A DNA stretch of 64,000 bases from Rhyacophila brunnea. Its lineage: Eukaryota; Arthropoda; Insecta; Trichoptera; Rhyacophilidae. The number at the start of each line of letters is the position of its first letter. The stretch's first letter is position 1. A model generated the notes under the pieces. The model did not search any database and was not told where the DNA came from. It was given only the letters and a program-made list of their open reading frames with translations. Positions 11,501-26,500 of this stretch are shown piece by piece. The stretch lies in assembly GCA_022495005.1 (NCBI GenBank), contig JAGYXB010001603.1:186001-250000 (forward strand), given 5' to 3'. Both the position numbers and the translations under genes were made by a program.

Positions 11501-14500
11501 AATGATTCCAGTATAATTGCATGTCATTGTAGATTCGATTGTAGAAACTCTGTGCTGTGGACACCCGCATTTGTCAATATCCGTAGGCATTTTAACTTAA
11601 TGTTTGATTCACCCAAACGGTGAATGTAATAAGTGAGTGCATTATTACATGTAAATGTCAAGATAATCCATGAAAATTAAATATTTTATTAATTACACAA
11701 CAAACATGAAACATAGTGTGCTTGCACAGAAGCTAAAACATTTATGTCACAATGGAAAATATACTACTTGTGACAGGACTGTAGGTGTACGTTAATTATT
11801 CCTACCATTTTTTTTTAATACCAAACCATAATTATTTAGAATATTTGGATAACGAGTAAGAACGTCACAGTTAATATTTTTGACTTATGTAGTTTTAGTC
11901 AAACACCACAAGATTATCGTATTATGAATCATAAACATATTAAGTTGACTACACACGCTCATGTATACGAGTGCAAAAAATTCACATGAGCGTGTGTAAC
12001 CGGCTTTAAAGTTAATATTTTTTAATTTACATGACAATAAAATTTGAAGATACAAATAAGTCCTTTTCACATTGGTTTATTTCATACTGGTAAAATGTAT
12101 AAGACAGTATACTTAAGTCAATCACAATAATATTCGCGTAAAAAGTTGTAACTATAAAAAGTCCACCAATTTGATGAATCATCTAAACCAAAAAATTACC
12201 TACGTATTACCTACTCATTCAAACTGAAAATTAAAATGTACCTATCCAAACAATACATTAAAATAAAATTCTTGCATTAAGTTAATACCTGTTGTAAAAC
12301 ATTTTTTATATGCATGCGTCATGTACCTGCTGCATGACATGCAATCCAAAGTATTTTTATTCGCATAATATTTAACCTCCCGTGTCGATCAATGACATTT
12401 CGGAATTCATGTAAGGAAAGCATGTAGGTATTAAACATACTCTATATTTATGTAAATATTTTCCTGACCATTGACACTCTTATTTGTGTATTTACGTAGG
12501 ATATCCAGGTGGGTAGAGCTTTGAAAGAAATTTGATAATGCAATAATTTATCTTGATTTCAAGTCGAAACTGGAGCAATAATAATAAATTAATCATGATT
12601 AGTTTTCCATTAAACTGTTTTTTGGGATATATGCTATGTGTGCTTGTCAGTTTTGCTGTCTTCTTTTATCCATTCCTTGGATATAAGTAGACCGATGGCT
12701 ACCGTTCAATAAATAATAAAAATGCGTTGGCGGGAATACATATATAGTCTGTTATCACTCACGTATCTGATAATTTGGTACTCATACTTGATAAACCTCA
12801 CCAAAAGAGTAAAACACGACATTTTTTTTTATTCATGTGTGATGTTTGACGTATTCCACCATTCTACTGATTCAAATGAAACAATATTTATTATGTAGCT
12901 ATTTTTTTTAGTTACAAAATAAATATGGGTTAAATTGTATGTATATAGTTCGCCGTGAGATGTCGTACCGGAAACAGATGACAGTATAGCATTGATATGG
13001 CTGGTTATTCGTGGAGCATTTCACAATTTCACCTATTTGCTAGCCTAATTTTGAAATACTGCTTTTGAAAGATTCAGAATAATATATACATATATCAATA
13101 GATTTTGGTATGATTGTATTTCTGATTTACTTACCTACCATTTTTTTCCTATCTTTCCATTTGCTGGCCACAGACGTACAGTTTTCGTAACAGGTTGAAC
13201 ATGCCAGTTAATACGTAATGGCGGCCATACAGTTATTTTTGGTAGATAATCTGCTGTGCCCATAGACGGACAGTTTTCGACCTGCCAGATGTGTGCCAGG
13301 TTCAAACTGCCAGCGACCCCCCACTCCCGTGTTTTGTAAAACTGTTGGAATTTCAACTAGCCGAAAGTTCTCGGGTGACGTTAGATGTTGGTAACGTAAA
13401 GTAGAATAAACCGCGCGATACAACTGCGGCTGGTGTTGCTTGTTATAAAATACAAATTCATTTATTATTAAAAATGTAATAATATTATGTACGCGGAGAT
13501 CGCAAATATTATATTTTATTTATTTTTACGAGAGTAAAACAAAGTAATAGTTATTTATGTAAACATATTATTTTATACAATATAATATAAATGTTAAAAT
13601 TTTAGAGAGCATTATAAATATTAAGTTATTGTGAAAATATAGACTAATAACTCAGTATGTACTCAAATTTTATTTATTGTATGTAGTGAATATTAAAATT
13701 TATTAATTTAAGACGTTCACAACATAAATTAATATACCTAATTGTGAATGACAATGTCGGTAAATCTAAATAAAATTTAAGTATATATTTTAATAATATC
13801 ATAGTAATTAATTACACCCACGGTGGCCGAGCGGCTTACGCGTTGGACTATCACGCCGTGGGTCCCAGGTTCGAATCTTGGGTCTGGCAAATACACATAT
13901 TGTTTTTTCAATTTGTGTGTGAGTCAGGGTATGGACCTAATAGGTTGAGCAAGTGGCTGACATCCATTTCTCGTAAAAAACAAAATCTGTTAATACAAAA
14001 CCTCTACTCTGTGGAGGCCCATATGATCCTATTAGGATCGGACATGGTCGGAAAATTAATTATTATACTGATGATTTATGTAAATATAATTTTGTGGCAT
14101 GTATAAATTTAATGTATATAAAATCAATACCTTTATAAATATTACCGTTTTCTTACTTAATTAATACTGTACATTAAAGGGAATAATTTATTCAAAAGAA
14201 AAGATTATATTTTATATTTACGCGAATGTGTATAATATTGTTTCGGTGAATCGATAAAATACACAATCCACTAGCGAAATCATGATTTATTTTACCAACG
14301 TCATAGGTGTGTATTTTATGTCAATTTGTTTCTAATAAAAACAATTATAACCATAATAAATTCAAAGTAAAATTATTCGTGTATCAATATTGTTCAAGTA
14401 TACCCTACCTAAAACTAATTTAAACAATACCCCTGTGTAATATCTCCGCGAACCTAACCTCCATAGTTTTTGACACTTTCTCTGCCACAGACAGCGCTCG

Positions 14501-17500
14501 GAATGGAGCGGAACGCTCCGGAGCGCCGTTCCTGTTCGTGGGATTTCCAAGGATGGCGTTCCTGTTCGTTAAAACCTCGAAAATGGCGTACCGGTTCGTA
14601 AAATATCCGACGGACAGCGAGTCGTCTGGTAAAATCCTCAAGCGTCATACTTAATATTATTACGTTCCGGGTTAGATTTAAAATTTACGAAAATGAATTG
14701 ATAGGTACAAAGGTACAAAAACATAAATATTTTTTTTTATTAAAAAATAATTTTACTGGTTTAGAACCACTGAATTTTCTATGACCCGTACATAATGTAC
14801 TTGAGTTTTTTTAAAATAGTGATAAAGTAAATGTATGACGACGTATTTGAGAACTAACCTTTTTCAAGACAATACTGTTTTCAACGAATTTGGCATTGAA
14901 TGCACTAATAGACAGACCCTTTTGCGTCAATGGTGATAAAACAATAAAATTGTAAACAAAGAAATGCACTGGGTAAGATTTATTGCATTGTCGCACGTTA
15001 TGGGACAATAATGTATTTTGAAAAAAAAAATTATGATTGTAAGGAAAGGTTGGAAGCTATTTTACATTGGAATGTAGATTTACTGTAGTATTAATTTATA
15101 AAACGAGGCATTTATTTTTTTGCAAGTTCATACATATTATTTTAATACAGTTAAGGTTAAGGTACATGCCTAAATATAGTGAGTTAATAACGTAATAGTT
15201 ATAATGCACACTGGAACTTTAAAATTTTTAAGTGAAACACATTAAATACATGTATTATCTTTACTCTATAAATGACTTAATTACTTTGTTAAATATTGCA
15301 CAAAAATAACATAGTAAAAATAGTGTGAATAAAACTACGTGCCCTACCTAAGTATCTACCGAGATAGGTATACTATATCTGTCCTACCGAGGGTTGAAAT
15401 TCTTAGCGAATTGTTTTTTGTAATGAAACTTTAAATTTTGTATCGAGACAACCATAATTGACCGAATTGTCCATTTATCGTATTATTATGTTAGCGAAAT
15501 TTACATGGGTTTGACGCGTTCATAGTTTTTGTATTTCATAATGCAATCGGGGTCGTTCATTGGTCATTTATCAATATTTAACCCAATGCTCACGGGCCTT
15601 TTTAACTAATTTTGTAATTAACGTGTTAATTTGCATTTGAAAAGTAATTAGCAAAAACACAATTTTGTGCGGCCCGTAAACATTGGGTTAAGTTGTATGC
15701 AGCCTATGATAAGCGTTTTCATCAGAGGAAGCGACAAAATTAGACTTTTTCCAAATTTAATCATTTTAAGTTGTGTTTTTTTGGTTTCCCATTACCTAAC
15801 CCCCATGCTTTGCTGCTCTACACTAATTTATTTTTTATATTTCTTACATTATTGATGAATTGATAAAGTTCAGCGGAAATACTTTGCAGTGAAAAACTAA
15901 GTAGGTACCGAGAGAGATGGAATAAAATAAGGGAGGCCTTCATCCAGCACTGGATTGACCGAGGTTGATGGGTTGGGTTCTAAATAATTAATATTGGATA
16001 CATGAAAAAACCTAACTATTGCAGCTGCTTTGCAAAATTTTTAAATTTCCGAAAAACTTGTGCTCTGACATCGTTTAAAAACTCTTTGTAGGTACTTAAT
16101 AGCTTAAATTGTTGTTTAATAATTTCTAATGGGGTAAAATATTTCATATTAAATAGTAAATACAGTCATGCTTTTCCTTGTGACCAGAACATACGTATTT
16201 GCTGTTTTACCTACCTACTCAACGTTACGGAATCGCTAGATAATAATTATTTATCCTAATCTATTATAATATTTTACATTGAGTGACAAAAAAAAATATC
16301 ATTTCCTCATATATTTTTATTGTTTTAATTTTATATGGACATTTTTCGGGTTGAATGAACTGGGTTTTTGATGGTTAAACTAACAAAATAATACATTTAA
16401 TAACTTAAATCAAATAATTCCATAATTATTATGGATACATATTCGTAAACATCGTATGCATGTTAAAATTTTTTGTATTGTTTAAGGTACAATACGAAAT
16501 AAAAATATTTTAATAAATCAATCAGAATCCAACGGGATAAATATATGAAAAATTTCCCTGTATATAACAATTTCTATAACATTGGAAACCTATTAGAATA
16601 AATTATCCTACATGTCCACATGATGTAAATAATTTCTTTTCTAATAATATGTACCTACACTTCTGAGGTTGTTTAAAATGATTCATATTTAATAAAGAAT
16701 GCTACATTTGTAAAACTTGCGTATTAGATATTTTTTTAATTAATTTATTAAAAACCATGCCCTTGCTTTTTCGTATACGATGGATTTTAATTTGATTAAA
16801 AAATAGTTTACCTTAATCGAAATATTTCAAATTTACGAAAAATCAGAGCTTTGAAAAAAGCGGCATGTATTTTGTTTAAGCCGAAGTATCTTCACTCATA
16901 TTTCTATCCACTCTTAGTTGCATATTTTTATTCAAACTGCTAAAGAAACCAATGGGAAATTCTGATTAGTTTGTCTTTTATTTTTTCATGTATTTTAATA
17001 ATGTTTCCCACTCCAATTAGATTCATATACGTTTAGTTATTTATATTTGTATAATTATTAATGTATTTTTTAGAAAACAATTTCGTAAACTAAAATGACT
17101 ATATTTGTATGTTACCACTAATTGTTATAGCCGATAGCGTATTGGGAGAAGATGATGATGAAAAAAGTACATCATGTAAAACTAAAAGATATTTTTATGT
17201 TACAGATATTATTATATCTAATATCACACATTTTTGGAAATTGTCGAGCGTTCCTGTTCGTGAAATTTTCCATTTCGAGCACTGGGCCCACAGACAATAA
17301 CTGTACGTATATGGGCACGTCAGTGTTGACAGTTCGACAGATTTAAATGGGGTAGTTAAACTGATCTGTGGTGTGCCCACTAACGTACAGTTATTGAACA
17401 GTTATTGTCTGTGCCATGTTCAACCTGTTACGAAAACTGTACGTCTGTGGACAGCTATTGTATTCCGGTGGTTTTATTACGTATTTAAAAAAAAATGTAC

Positions 17501-20500
17501 TGTGATGCGGCATACCTATGTATAATTTTACGGACACAATTTATCTATAATAATTGGTATCGCCTCTCATCCAGGGGCTCCAGGTTTGATCCAGGTGAGG
17601 TCACAATATTTATGTGATTTTTCTCAAAGTCTTGGTGTTTGTGATTTTATATTACTAATTTACACTATTGTTTCACTTCACTATATACTGTCGTTTGGCC
17701 TCATGGCCTGCAGTAGTATTAAATATGAAATAATTTGTTAACACTTAATTTATTGATATGAATATTATTAAGTCTCTACTAGACGCACGTAAATGCTTCA
17801 ATAAAATAAATATATTTAAAAATATTTATTTTAATTTGGTTTCTAAAAAGATTTTTTTATATAAAATAAAAAAGTTCACGAAATTACTATTTGATTTTTA
17901 TGAGGGGGTTTTTTTGCGGGGGAGGGCGCAGAATTTAAAGTTCCGCTACTGATATTTTTTGTCCATTTGACCATTAGTCTAGTCCTTCAAGTGTCTCAAA
18001 CCATCACTAGTTATTATTCTGGATAAGTAGTTACTTATTTCGTGATACATGAAGGTACCTGCAGAATAAAATAATATATGATTATGTGTAATGAATCACA
18101 GACAAAAAAACAGCATGTGGATAAAATTTATAGTGTCAGCCGAGCTGAGATAACTGACACCAATATTACATACAATTTAAAGTTTAGCAATAATCAGGTG
18201 TTCGTGAGTAGTTCATATCTCTTGACTTACTTTTTTGATGAAGGAACCCAAGGTCCTTTTTCATAACATTTTCGCTTACTCCATGATACTTCGCAATATT
18301 GATGTAATTCACAAAGATTTCTTATCTACTCTCACAGAACGAAACACAGAATGAATGGGAACTGAAATACCTAACGGGTGTGGAGTAACAGGCAACCGAT
18401 CTCAAGGTCGAAGAATATGGGATAAACCGAAACACGTGTCAAGAATATGTCATTCTAAGCTGGTCCTTCGTTCGGACATTATTGCTCTCGGTTTATGCAC
18501 TGACGCTGATTCAATATTGGTGTATGTATTTGAATGGTATATACAACTGAATGAAGCAGGACAACAATAGCCGACAACTTACGAGAAATAGCGACGCGAT
18601 AAAAAAAAGTCAGGGCATCACGGAGGATTTACTTTGCTCATCATAACGTACCCATATAATAAATAATGTTAACGTGGAAATTTTGCCGCAACTTGATTAC
18701 CAGCCTGCTTCACCATACTTTCATATAACCTGCCGCCTCTAGGGTGCAACATGGGTGCAATACACACTATTGCACGTCTATATGTGTGTTTCATTTTCGT
18801 AGGACACTCAAACATCCAAAACCCTGCTTGAAAATGTAATGTATTGCGGTACAAATAACACATATTACCAAAAGCATAATAACTATTTATAAGAAACAGA
18901 TATGTACATAATATACAGAAAATAATAAATCATTAACGGCCCACATGCTCGTCGTAGGTCAAAATTGAGTTTTTATTGTATTTTCAAACCATGATCCTGG
19001 ACACTCCTTAAACGTTGTAGATAATCTATTTACATAATTTTGAAGCCTTATTATCCTTTATATTTATTTTAAACATTTGGTGACTGCATAAAGTATTTTT
19101 GTTACATAAAATAGTATTCTTTTAAACCTCTCGCTCTAATGTTTTAGGTACATGTTCAAACACGCGCGTTAACATCATTTTACTCCCTACTTTAATTATA
19201 GTTTTTCTATTTATGGCTACGGCCATATGTTGTAGCTTAACCACTGGGGAATGCCAAAAGAAATGGCGTATTTCAAAAAAACACTACCTTATTCTTAGGT
19301 CAATAATTATTATAAAGCAATTATTATTCGTAGGATGTTTATCACACTGGAATGGTCAAAGACATAGCTTATAATGAGTATCTTTAGAATTATCTTCAAA
19401 TGTGTTAATCTTGCCGAATTTTTGAATAATAAAATGCCTAATTCTTGTCAAATTTGGGATCACAGAGATTATCAATATAATTTTTTTATCGTGAATATTT
19501 TACTAAAATTATCTCGTATAAATTATACTAATGGTTTTATAAATGTGTTTAAAAATTAATAAATGTAAAAAATCTTAACACCACTCCACATTCATGTACC
19601 GAAATATGACTATATTCTAAAACATTGGAGCGAGAGGTTTTACTATTTTATGTAACAAAAATACTTTATGCAGTCATCAAATGTTTAAAATAAATATAAA
19701 GGATAATAAGGCTTCAAAATTATATAAATAGATTATCTACAACGTTTAAGGAGTGTCCAGGATCATGGTTTGAAAATACAATAAAAACTCAATTTTGACC
19801 TACGACGAGCATGTCCCCCTTTCATATTTCAATATTAGTTCTTTTTAGTTACCTACCTATAGAATGTGATTCTAGGAAAGAGATAAAAACCTACATTGAT
19901 ATTTTTATTACGCATGTTTAGTAGTTGAAATGTGTGGCAAGTATGTATTGTATTTATTATAGTCGAAATCAATCAGTACCTCAGGTCTCCAAGTCCGTTA
20001 ATCCGCCACTGAGCTAAGATCTATAATGTTTTTTTTTCATTTTCGCCTATTCCTAGTGCACCTACCATGGCCCCAACATTATGAAGCGGGCTCCCAGGCT
20101 AGGATCTTTGGTGAGCCCCCCTAGCTATAGCTAAGATTAAAGGCAGTGTGATGATCTACAGTTGCGTATTCTAAATGGTGTTCGAAGTAAAATTAAGGAT
20201 ATTTTTAGCGATTTTTTGTATTTTTTAATACACCCACAACAATAATTAAAAATTGCATCGCCCAACCACAGAATCTTAAATGTCAGTATGCTTGAAGTGA
20301 AATAGCGCCGCAGGCGACATTTATTTTACTATTAGTGAAATTTTGTGATGTGTGTTTATCTTACTTGGCTGATCGATCCGCCATGCCTACCTACCCAGAA
20401 TTTTATAATTCGGTACACAAGTGATAATGCGGTGACAATATTGTATTTTAATAAAAATAACGGGGAATTGCCTGGTACTCCAAACATGGGTCTCCACTCT

Positions 20501-23500
20501 CCATTTGTATGGAAAATTCAAAAATTATCACAAATTGCAAGCTTCGTATTTTTCCTCGTATTCGCCTTTATGTTATCTCTGATACAGTTTTTAATGTATT
20601 TTATATTTAATTAAGTAAATCTATTTTTCACAATAAATGTGTAGGTATAACTTCAAATCCTTTTTGCTTTGCACCTGCCACTTGCTACCCACATAATAAT
20701 GGAAATATAATAAAATAATATTCATGTCCATTATTTTCATGTTATGCTTATTATTTGCCTTCTGTGTAGTATTCATAATAATGGAAAACAAGACGTAAAA
20801 CAAACATTTTTAATTTATTCATTGTTTTCATAATTACAATAGACACACCGATCTAAATAGTGCGCATTTTCGAAAAAAAGTCGACATCAATTAGGAGACT
20901 AAATGGAAATAAGTAACCTATTTGAATTTTGTCGTACCAACTTATATAATTAATACAAAAATGCCATGGCCATAGTATTGATTATGTATAAGTTTATGAC
21001 CTGCTTGTTCTGTGTGGGGCGAAGAAAGTGATAATTTTGATGCGCTTGCTAATTGAATCATTCGTCATGAATGAATAATCGAATTGAAACTTAGCTTCGA
21101 GTAATAATTTCAATTTTGAACTCTTGACCTCTCTTACAAGACGCGGTGGCGTGAAACCCATGGCATGCGAGGCACTAAATAAATAGGAGGGTACAAAAAA
21201 TAGTAATATGTAGGTACATTAGAGGAGTGGTTTATTAGTCATGCAATGAATTTTATTATTTTATATAAGATTTAAAAAATCGTCATTGTGTTTATGTTCA
21301 AAATTGGATGTTATTATATTATTATTATTGATGGTTCTCATACGGAAGAGCGAATTAATGATACTAGGGAAATCTAGTGATGCAATTAGGCTACATGCAA
21401 TAATGAATTAATGAGTGTGCACGATGGGAGTAAAAGTTCTTGTAGTATGTAGTAAGCACAGAAAAGATTATTTCTGAGTTCCCTGGTAAGTATTCTCAGG
21501 CTGGCTACATAACTTACTGGTAGCGTTTGACTGCACATCGAGAGGTTGGTGGGTAGAGTTCACCCGGGTGCGGTTTGCGTTTTTCGCTTTTCATGTTGGC
21601 TGTGATTTAACTGTATCGCGCGTAAAAAAGTTTCACTTCACAAACATACTTTGTTTATGTACTCGTATTATTTGGTACTCTTTTTTCATAGAAATTTGAA
21701 TAATTCAGTGTATGTATTTTTTTATTATTTTGAGAAACATTGCTTTTTGTAGGAAATTATGATGCGATCTACAGCTTCAATATTGGGACCATACCTAAAT
21801 TAAATTTGACATAAATAAAAAGGATTTCAAGTTATACACATTTATATTTTTATAAAAATCGATGTTTTTTAAAATAAATATAAAAAATATTAAAACGATG
21901 AATTAGTCAAAAATCTAAACGTTGAAAAATTGAGAACTCAATTAACTAAATTTTAATAATAAATATGACAATAAAATATATTGTAATAATAAGATGGGAC
22001 CCTGCAACAAATTCTCACTTTATTACATTTTTTTTACAAATTGTAAGTTTATCTTTCAGATACATATTGCAAATTATCAAAAAAATCTTCAACTGCAAGC
22101 TTCGTATTTTCCCGTTAGGTTCTCTGTTAGCATAAGGATCCTATAAAAAATATTTACAGACACATATTATTAAGGGGGATGCTTATACTATCAGAGGCGA
22201 AAAGAGGCACCTAACGGAAAAATACGAAGCTTGCAATTTGAGATTTTTTTTTGATAATTTACAATTTCAACTGTAGTAATTAATAAAACACTAAAAATAT
22301 ATTTTTTTTAAATTTAAAGATAAACTGGCAATTGTAAAAAAATGTAATAAAATGTGAATTCGTTGCAGGGTCAAATCTTATTATTACATTATATTTTATG
22401 GCCATATTTATTATTAAAATTTAGTTTGTTAAGTTTTAGATTTTTTGTCGTTTAGATTTTTGACTAATTTATCGTTTTAATATTTACATAAAAGGATTTC
22501 AAGTTATACACATTTATATTTTTATAAAATCGATGTTTTTATAAATAAATATAAAGAATATTAAAACGATGAATTAGTCAAAAATCTAAACGACAGAAAT
22601 CTAAAACTTAATAAACTAAATTTTAATGATAATTATGACCATAAAATATAATGCAATAATAAGATTTGACCCTGCAACGAATTCACATTTTATTACATTT
22701 TTTTACAATTGTTAGTTTATCTTTAAGTTTTAAAAAAAGTAAAAAATCTTTTTAATGTTTTCGGATACATATTTATTAATTAATAATACAGTTGAAATTG
22801 TAAATTATCAAAAAAAAATCTCAAATTGCAAGTTTCGTATATTTCCGCTAGGTTCCCTGCTGGCATGCGTCTCCCCCTTAATAAAATAATAAATAAAAAA
22901 ATGTCTCAAATTGCAAGCCTCGTATTTTTCCGCTAGGTGCCTCTGGTAGGTAGAGGATTCGCATTAAAAAGAGTATTAATTTTTATCATAGTAGTGTTGC
23001 GTCAGCAAAATAGAAAAACATAAAATTGAAATCATCACGTGTAATAATATTTAAAAAAAAATTACAAATAATTGTTTTGACTGTTTCATCTACATTCAAA
23101 CTATGTAATTAATATATTATGGTACGTTTACATTTGACACTAATATCGTCATATTTATGTATGACACCATATTCACTTAAGTGTAAACAGTAAGTATATT
23201 TGTATCTGCCACTTATTTTGCGTGTGTCGACTCTCACCTACCACTTATTCAATCTACTTATATACGCAAATGTAAACACCGCGTATTCGACAAGTTCGAA
23301 CTTGGAGCGATATATCACCGAAGTTGGACCACCGTCTACTTTTATGTCAAGTACCTGACACAATATTCGTAGTTTGACAGGTGCCTAGTGAATTGCATAT
23401 GTATATTTCTAAAACAACGGACAATCAATAATCATAGGTACACCATGAATGTATGCCCAACGTTTACGTTAATAAATGTACTGTAGCGATCTGTCAAAAA

Positions 23501-26500
23501 TCATAGACAATGAGAAGTAAATCGGATGTGCCGTGTTCTATGGATTTTGTTCGAAAATAAAATATCGCTTGTTCTCGGCACATACGATTAATTCTGATAC
23601 ACTCTGTGAAGAAAAAATGCGCTTCAAATGGTATTACCTAATTCATTTTGGCCCACACCTGCACTCGTATTAGGTACGATAATATTATATTGAATATGCA
23701 ATGACGATCAAGTGCTAGATATCTCAATGTTACTGTTAATCGTTCTTCTACGCATTTCTGAATTGTGTGTCTTGTTTTTTGGCAAAAGGTCCAATCTTGC
23801 AAACTAAAGTTCACAAATTGAGTTGGATCTTCGATTTTAAACTCTGACATTAAACGGAAGGCACCTAGTTCTTCTCGTCGCTGAATCCATTCCCGCACCC
23901 ATCTAGACCATTTTTCCTCCTTTTTGTTGCCAAAAGACTTAAAATAATAACACTCGCTGCTTTCTTTTTTAACATTCCCATATTGACAACTGACATAACG
24001 TTTTTGAGAAGTATACAAAATAAGTGTCCGAATAAATTACAATATCATATGTAAACACCGCATATATTTATTCCAATGTTGCCATTGAATAAAGTGTCGA
24101 GACTTTATTTCAACGAGAAGTATACCAGAATTTTATGTCAGATCCATGCAGGTGTAAACAGTAAATGAAATTTTATGTCCGACACATAAAATAAGTATAA
24201 TGGTATAAGTGTCAGATGTAAACGTACCATTAGACAATAAGTAAATCTATTTTATTATAGATTTCTGTAATAATTTAGAAACTAACTGTTGGTTATTAGA
24301 TGCTACAGCCATCTGTGATTTATTAGAAAAACTAATATGAAAATAAACAACGGCGTTCGAGTACAGATGTCATTAAACGTATATTAATATTAGTTAATAA
24401 TATTTTGTTGAAGTAATAACTAATAATGACTGTTGTAGGTATCGTACAATTAAAATATTATTGAAATATTAGAAAATAATGATATTGATTATTTTTATTT
24501 TTTTCATTCTTACATATTAAATACTTTCAAGTATTGACTAAAAAAATCTGACGTTTCTCTGCGGTGTACTCTCGGTAAATTGAGCCCCAATTTCTTCTTT
24601 ATAGTACCAATCATGATAATAATAAAATTTATTACGATACTATTATAATTACGTTACCGATATCTATTTTCAAATAGAAACACTAAAATATAAAGAGGAC
24701 TGTAACTCAATATTATAAACTAATTTTCCATATTAGTTATAAAATTTGACCATAGACTCCACCAGATGACTACACGTCAATAAATAAATATCACATAATA
24801 TTAATATTATAATTTAATAAAATAAATTATTATAATATAAATATTATTTTAATAATAAATCATAATATTACTTATTGACATCTATGGTCAAATTGTATAA
24901 GTTATATGGAAAGTTAGTTTATCTATTGAATTACAGTCATCTCGTTATATTTTAGTTTTTCTATTTGAAAATAGATGTCAATGACGTACTACTTTATTAT
25001 AAATTGCCTTTGTCATAATTACTATTAATAATTATTATTGTATTGACTACCTACTTCAAAATAAATATTCTAAAAAATAATGTTGTTAGAAATCGAATCC
25101 ATTACACAGAAATTAGCTTTTTTGTATGTCATAAAAACTAATCCATATTTATTTATGTGGTTTGTTGTATTTATTGCTTAGTTTGTACATAATATTTCTT
25201 TTCATAATATGATACTCCATGTATCCATCTTATCTTTCTTTGTGTTATTTTGGCATCATCACCATCATTATCAGCTGGGGTCGATTCACTGGTGGACGGA
25301 GGCCTCCCTTAGCTAACTCCACTATTCTTGGTCCCCAGCTCTTTGCTGCCTCGTATATCAAACGAACTTCACGAGTTCGTCTATCCAGCGGATTTTAAGG
25401 CGTCCCTGTGGATATGTTGTGTCTATTGAATAACGGCATTAATTGTGTTGCGGTTGTCCACTCGCCGAGCGACATGTCCAACCCATTGCCATTGCATCTG
25501 ATTGGTGACCTCTATCACATCGCGTACTCTTGACTACTATCTTAGAATATCCTGCATACGAGACCACGTTAATATTTTTTTTTCTTTCTGTTTAACCTTC
25601 GCCTGACATTCACATCCACGACCTTTGAATGGTTCCAACCAGTATTCTCCTTATTTAAATTTCCTGATTAAAAACCTCTGATCAAAGTGCATGAATAATA
25701 ATATAATATCGCCTTATTTCTAACAAAAACTAGTTTAATTTAAATATGCTGTCAAAAACAAATACTAATTGGATCATATTTTTTTCAATCAATATCTACT
25801 CAAAAAATATACATGTCAATCATCTAATCTAATCTCACCTAAGTGCTGATTGATAGGTTTCGTAAAAAAAAAAAGTTGTTCTAGACAGAGTAGGTACTTA
25901 TCTTTTATTTTGTTCCTGGCGTAAAAAAAGTTTAGGCAATAAATATTAGCCGTATGCCAATCAATCCTAATAAATATAATTCATATAATATAAATGTCAT
26001 CATAATCAGCCGAGGTCGATCCACTACTGCATGAAGGCCTCCCCTACCTTTCTTCAATCTTATCGGTCCCTAGTTCTTTGCTGCCACGTACATCCACCGA
26101 ACTTTATGAGCTCGTCTATCCAGCGGGTTTTAGGCCGTACTTGTGAGCGTTTAATGCCCCTTGGGTACCACTGTATGACGGCATTTGTCCAGCGATTGTC
26201 TACTCGCCGAGCGACATATCCAGCCCATTGCCATTTCGTCTGCTCAACTCTTGTCTGTTTCCTTATCAATTGGTTTCTTTTGTGATCTTTCCGCGTTTTG
26301 CTCAACATGCACTTTTCCATGCCACGTTGCGATACTTATAATTTTTAGATCTATCTTACATTAAGAATTCATGTTTTACACGCACAGATGAGCGTTGGTA
26401 GCACACATTGGTTGAACATAATGGGAGGTCACCTTTGAAGATAATATTAGTATTCAGGTGCCCAAATGCACTCAATGCCAGTTTGTTTCTGCAGGCAATT

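Noticed and set aside
13815..13890. tRNA gene (Leu/Ser-like)
   Set aside because: A and B boxes and a T-arm are present, but the acceptor ends do not pair and the 3' body is shared with another locus, so it is a SINE.
15385..15410. Small-subunit rRNA-like word (gggttgaaattcttag)
   Set aside because: Only about 15 bases resemble 18S rRNA, with no flanking similarity; chance.
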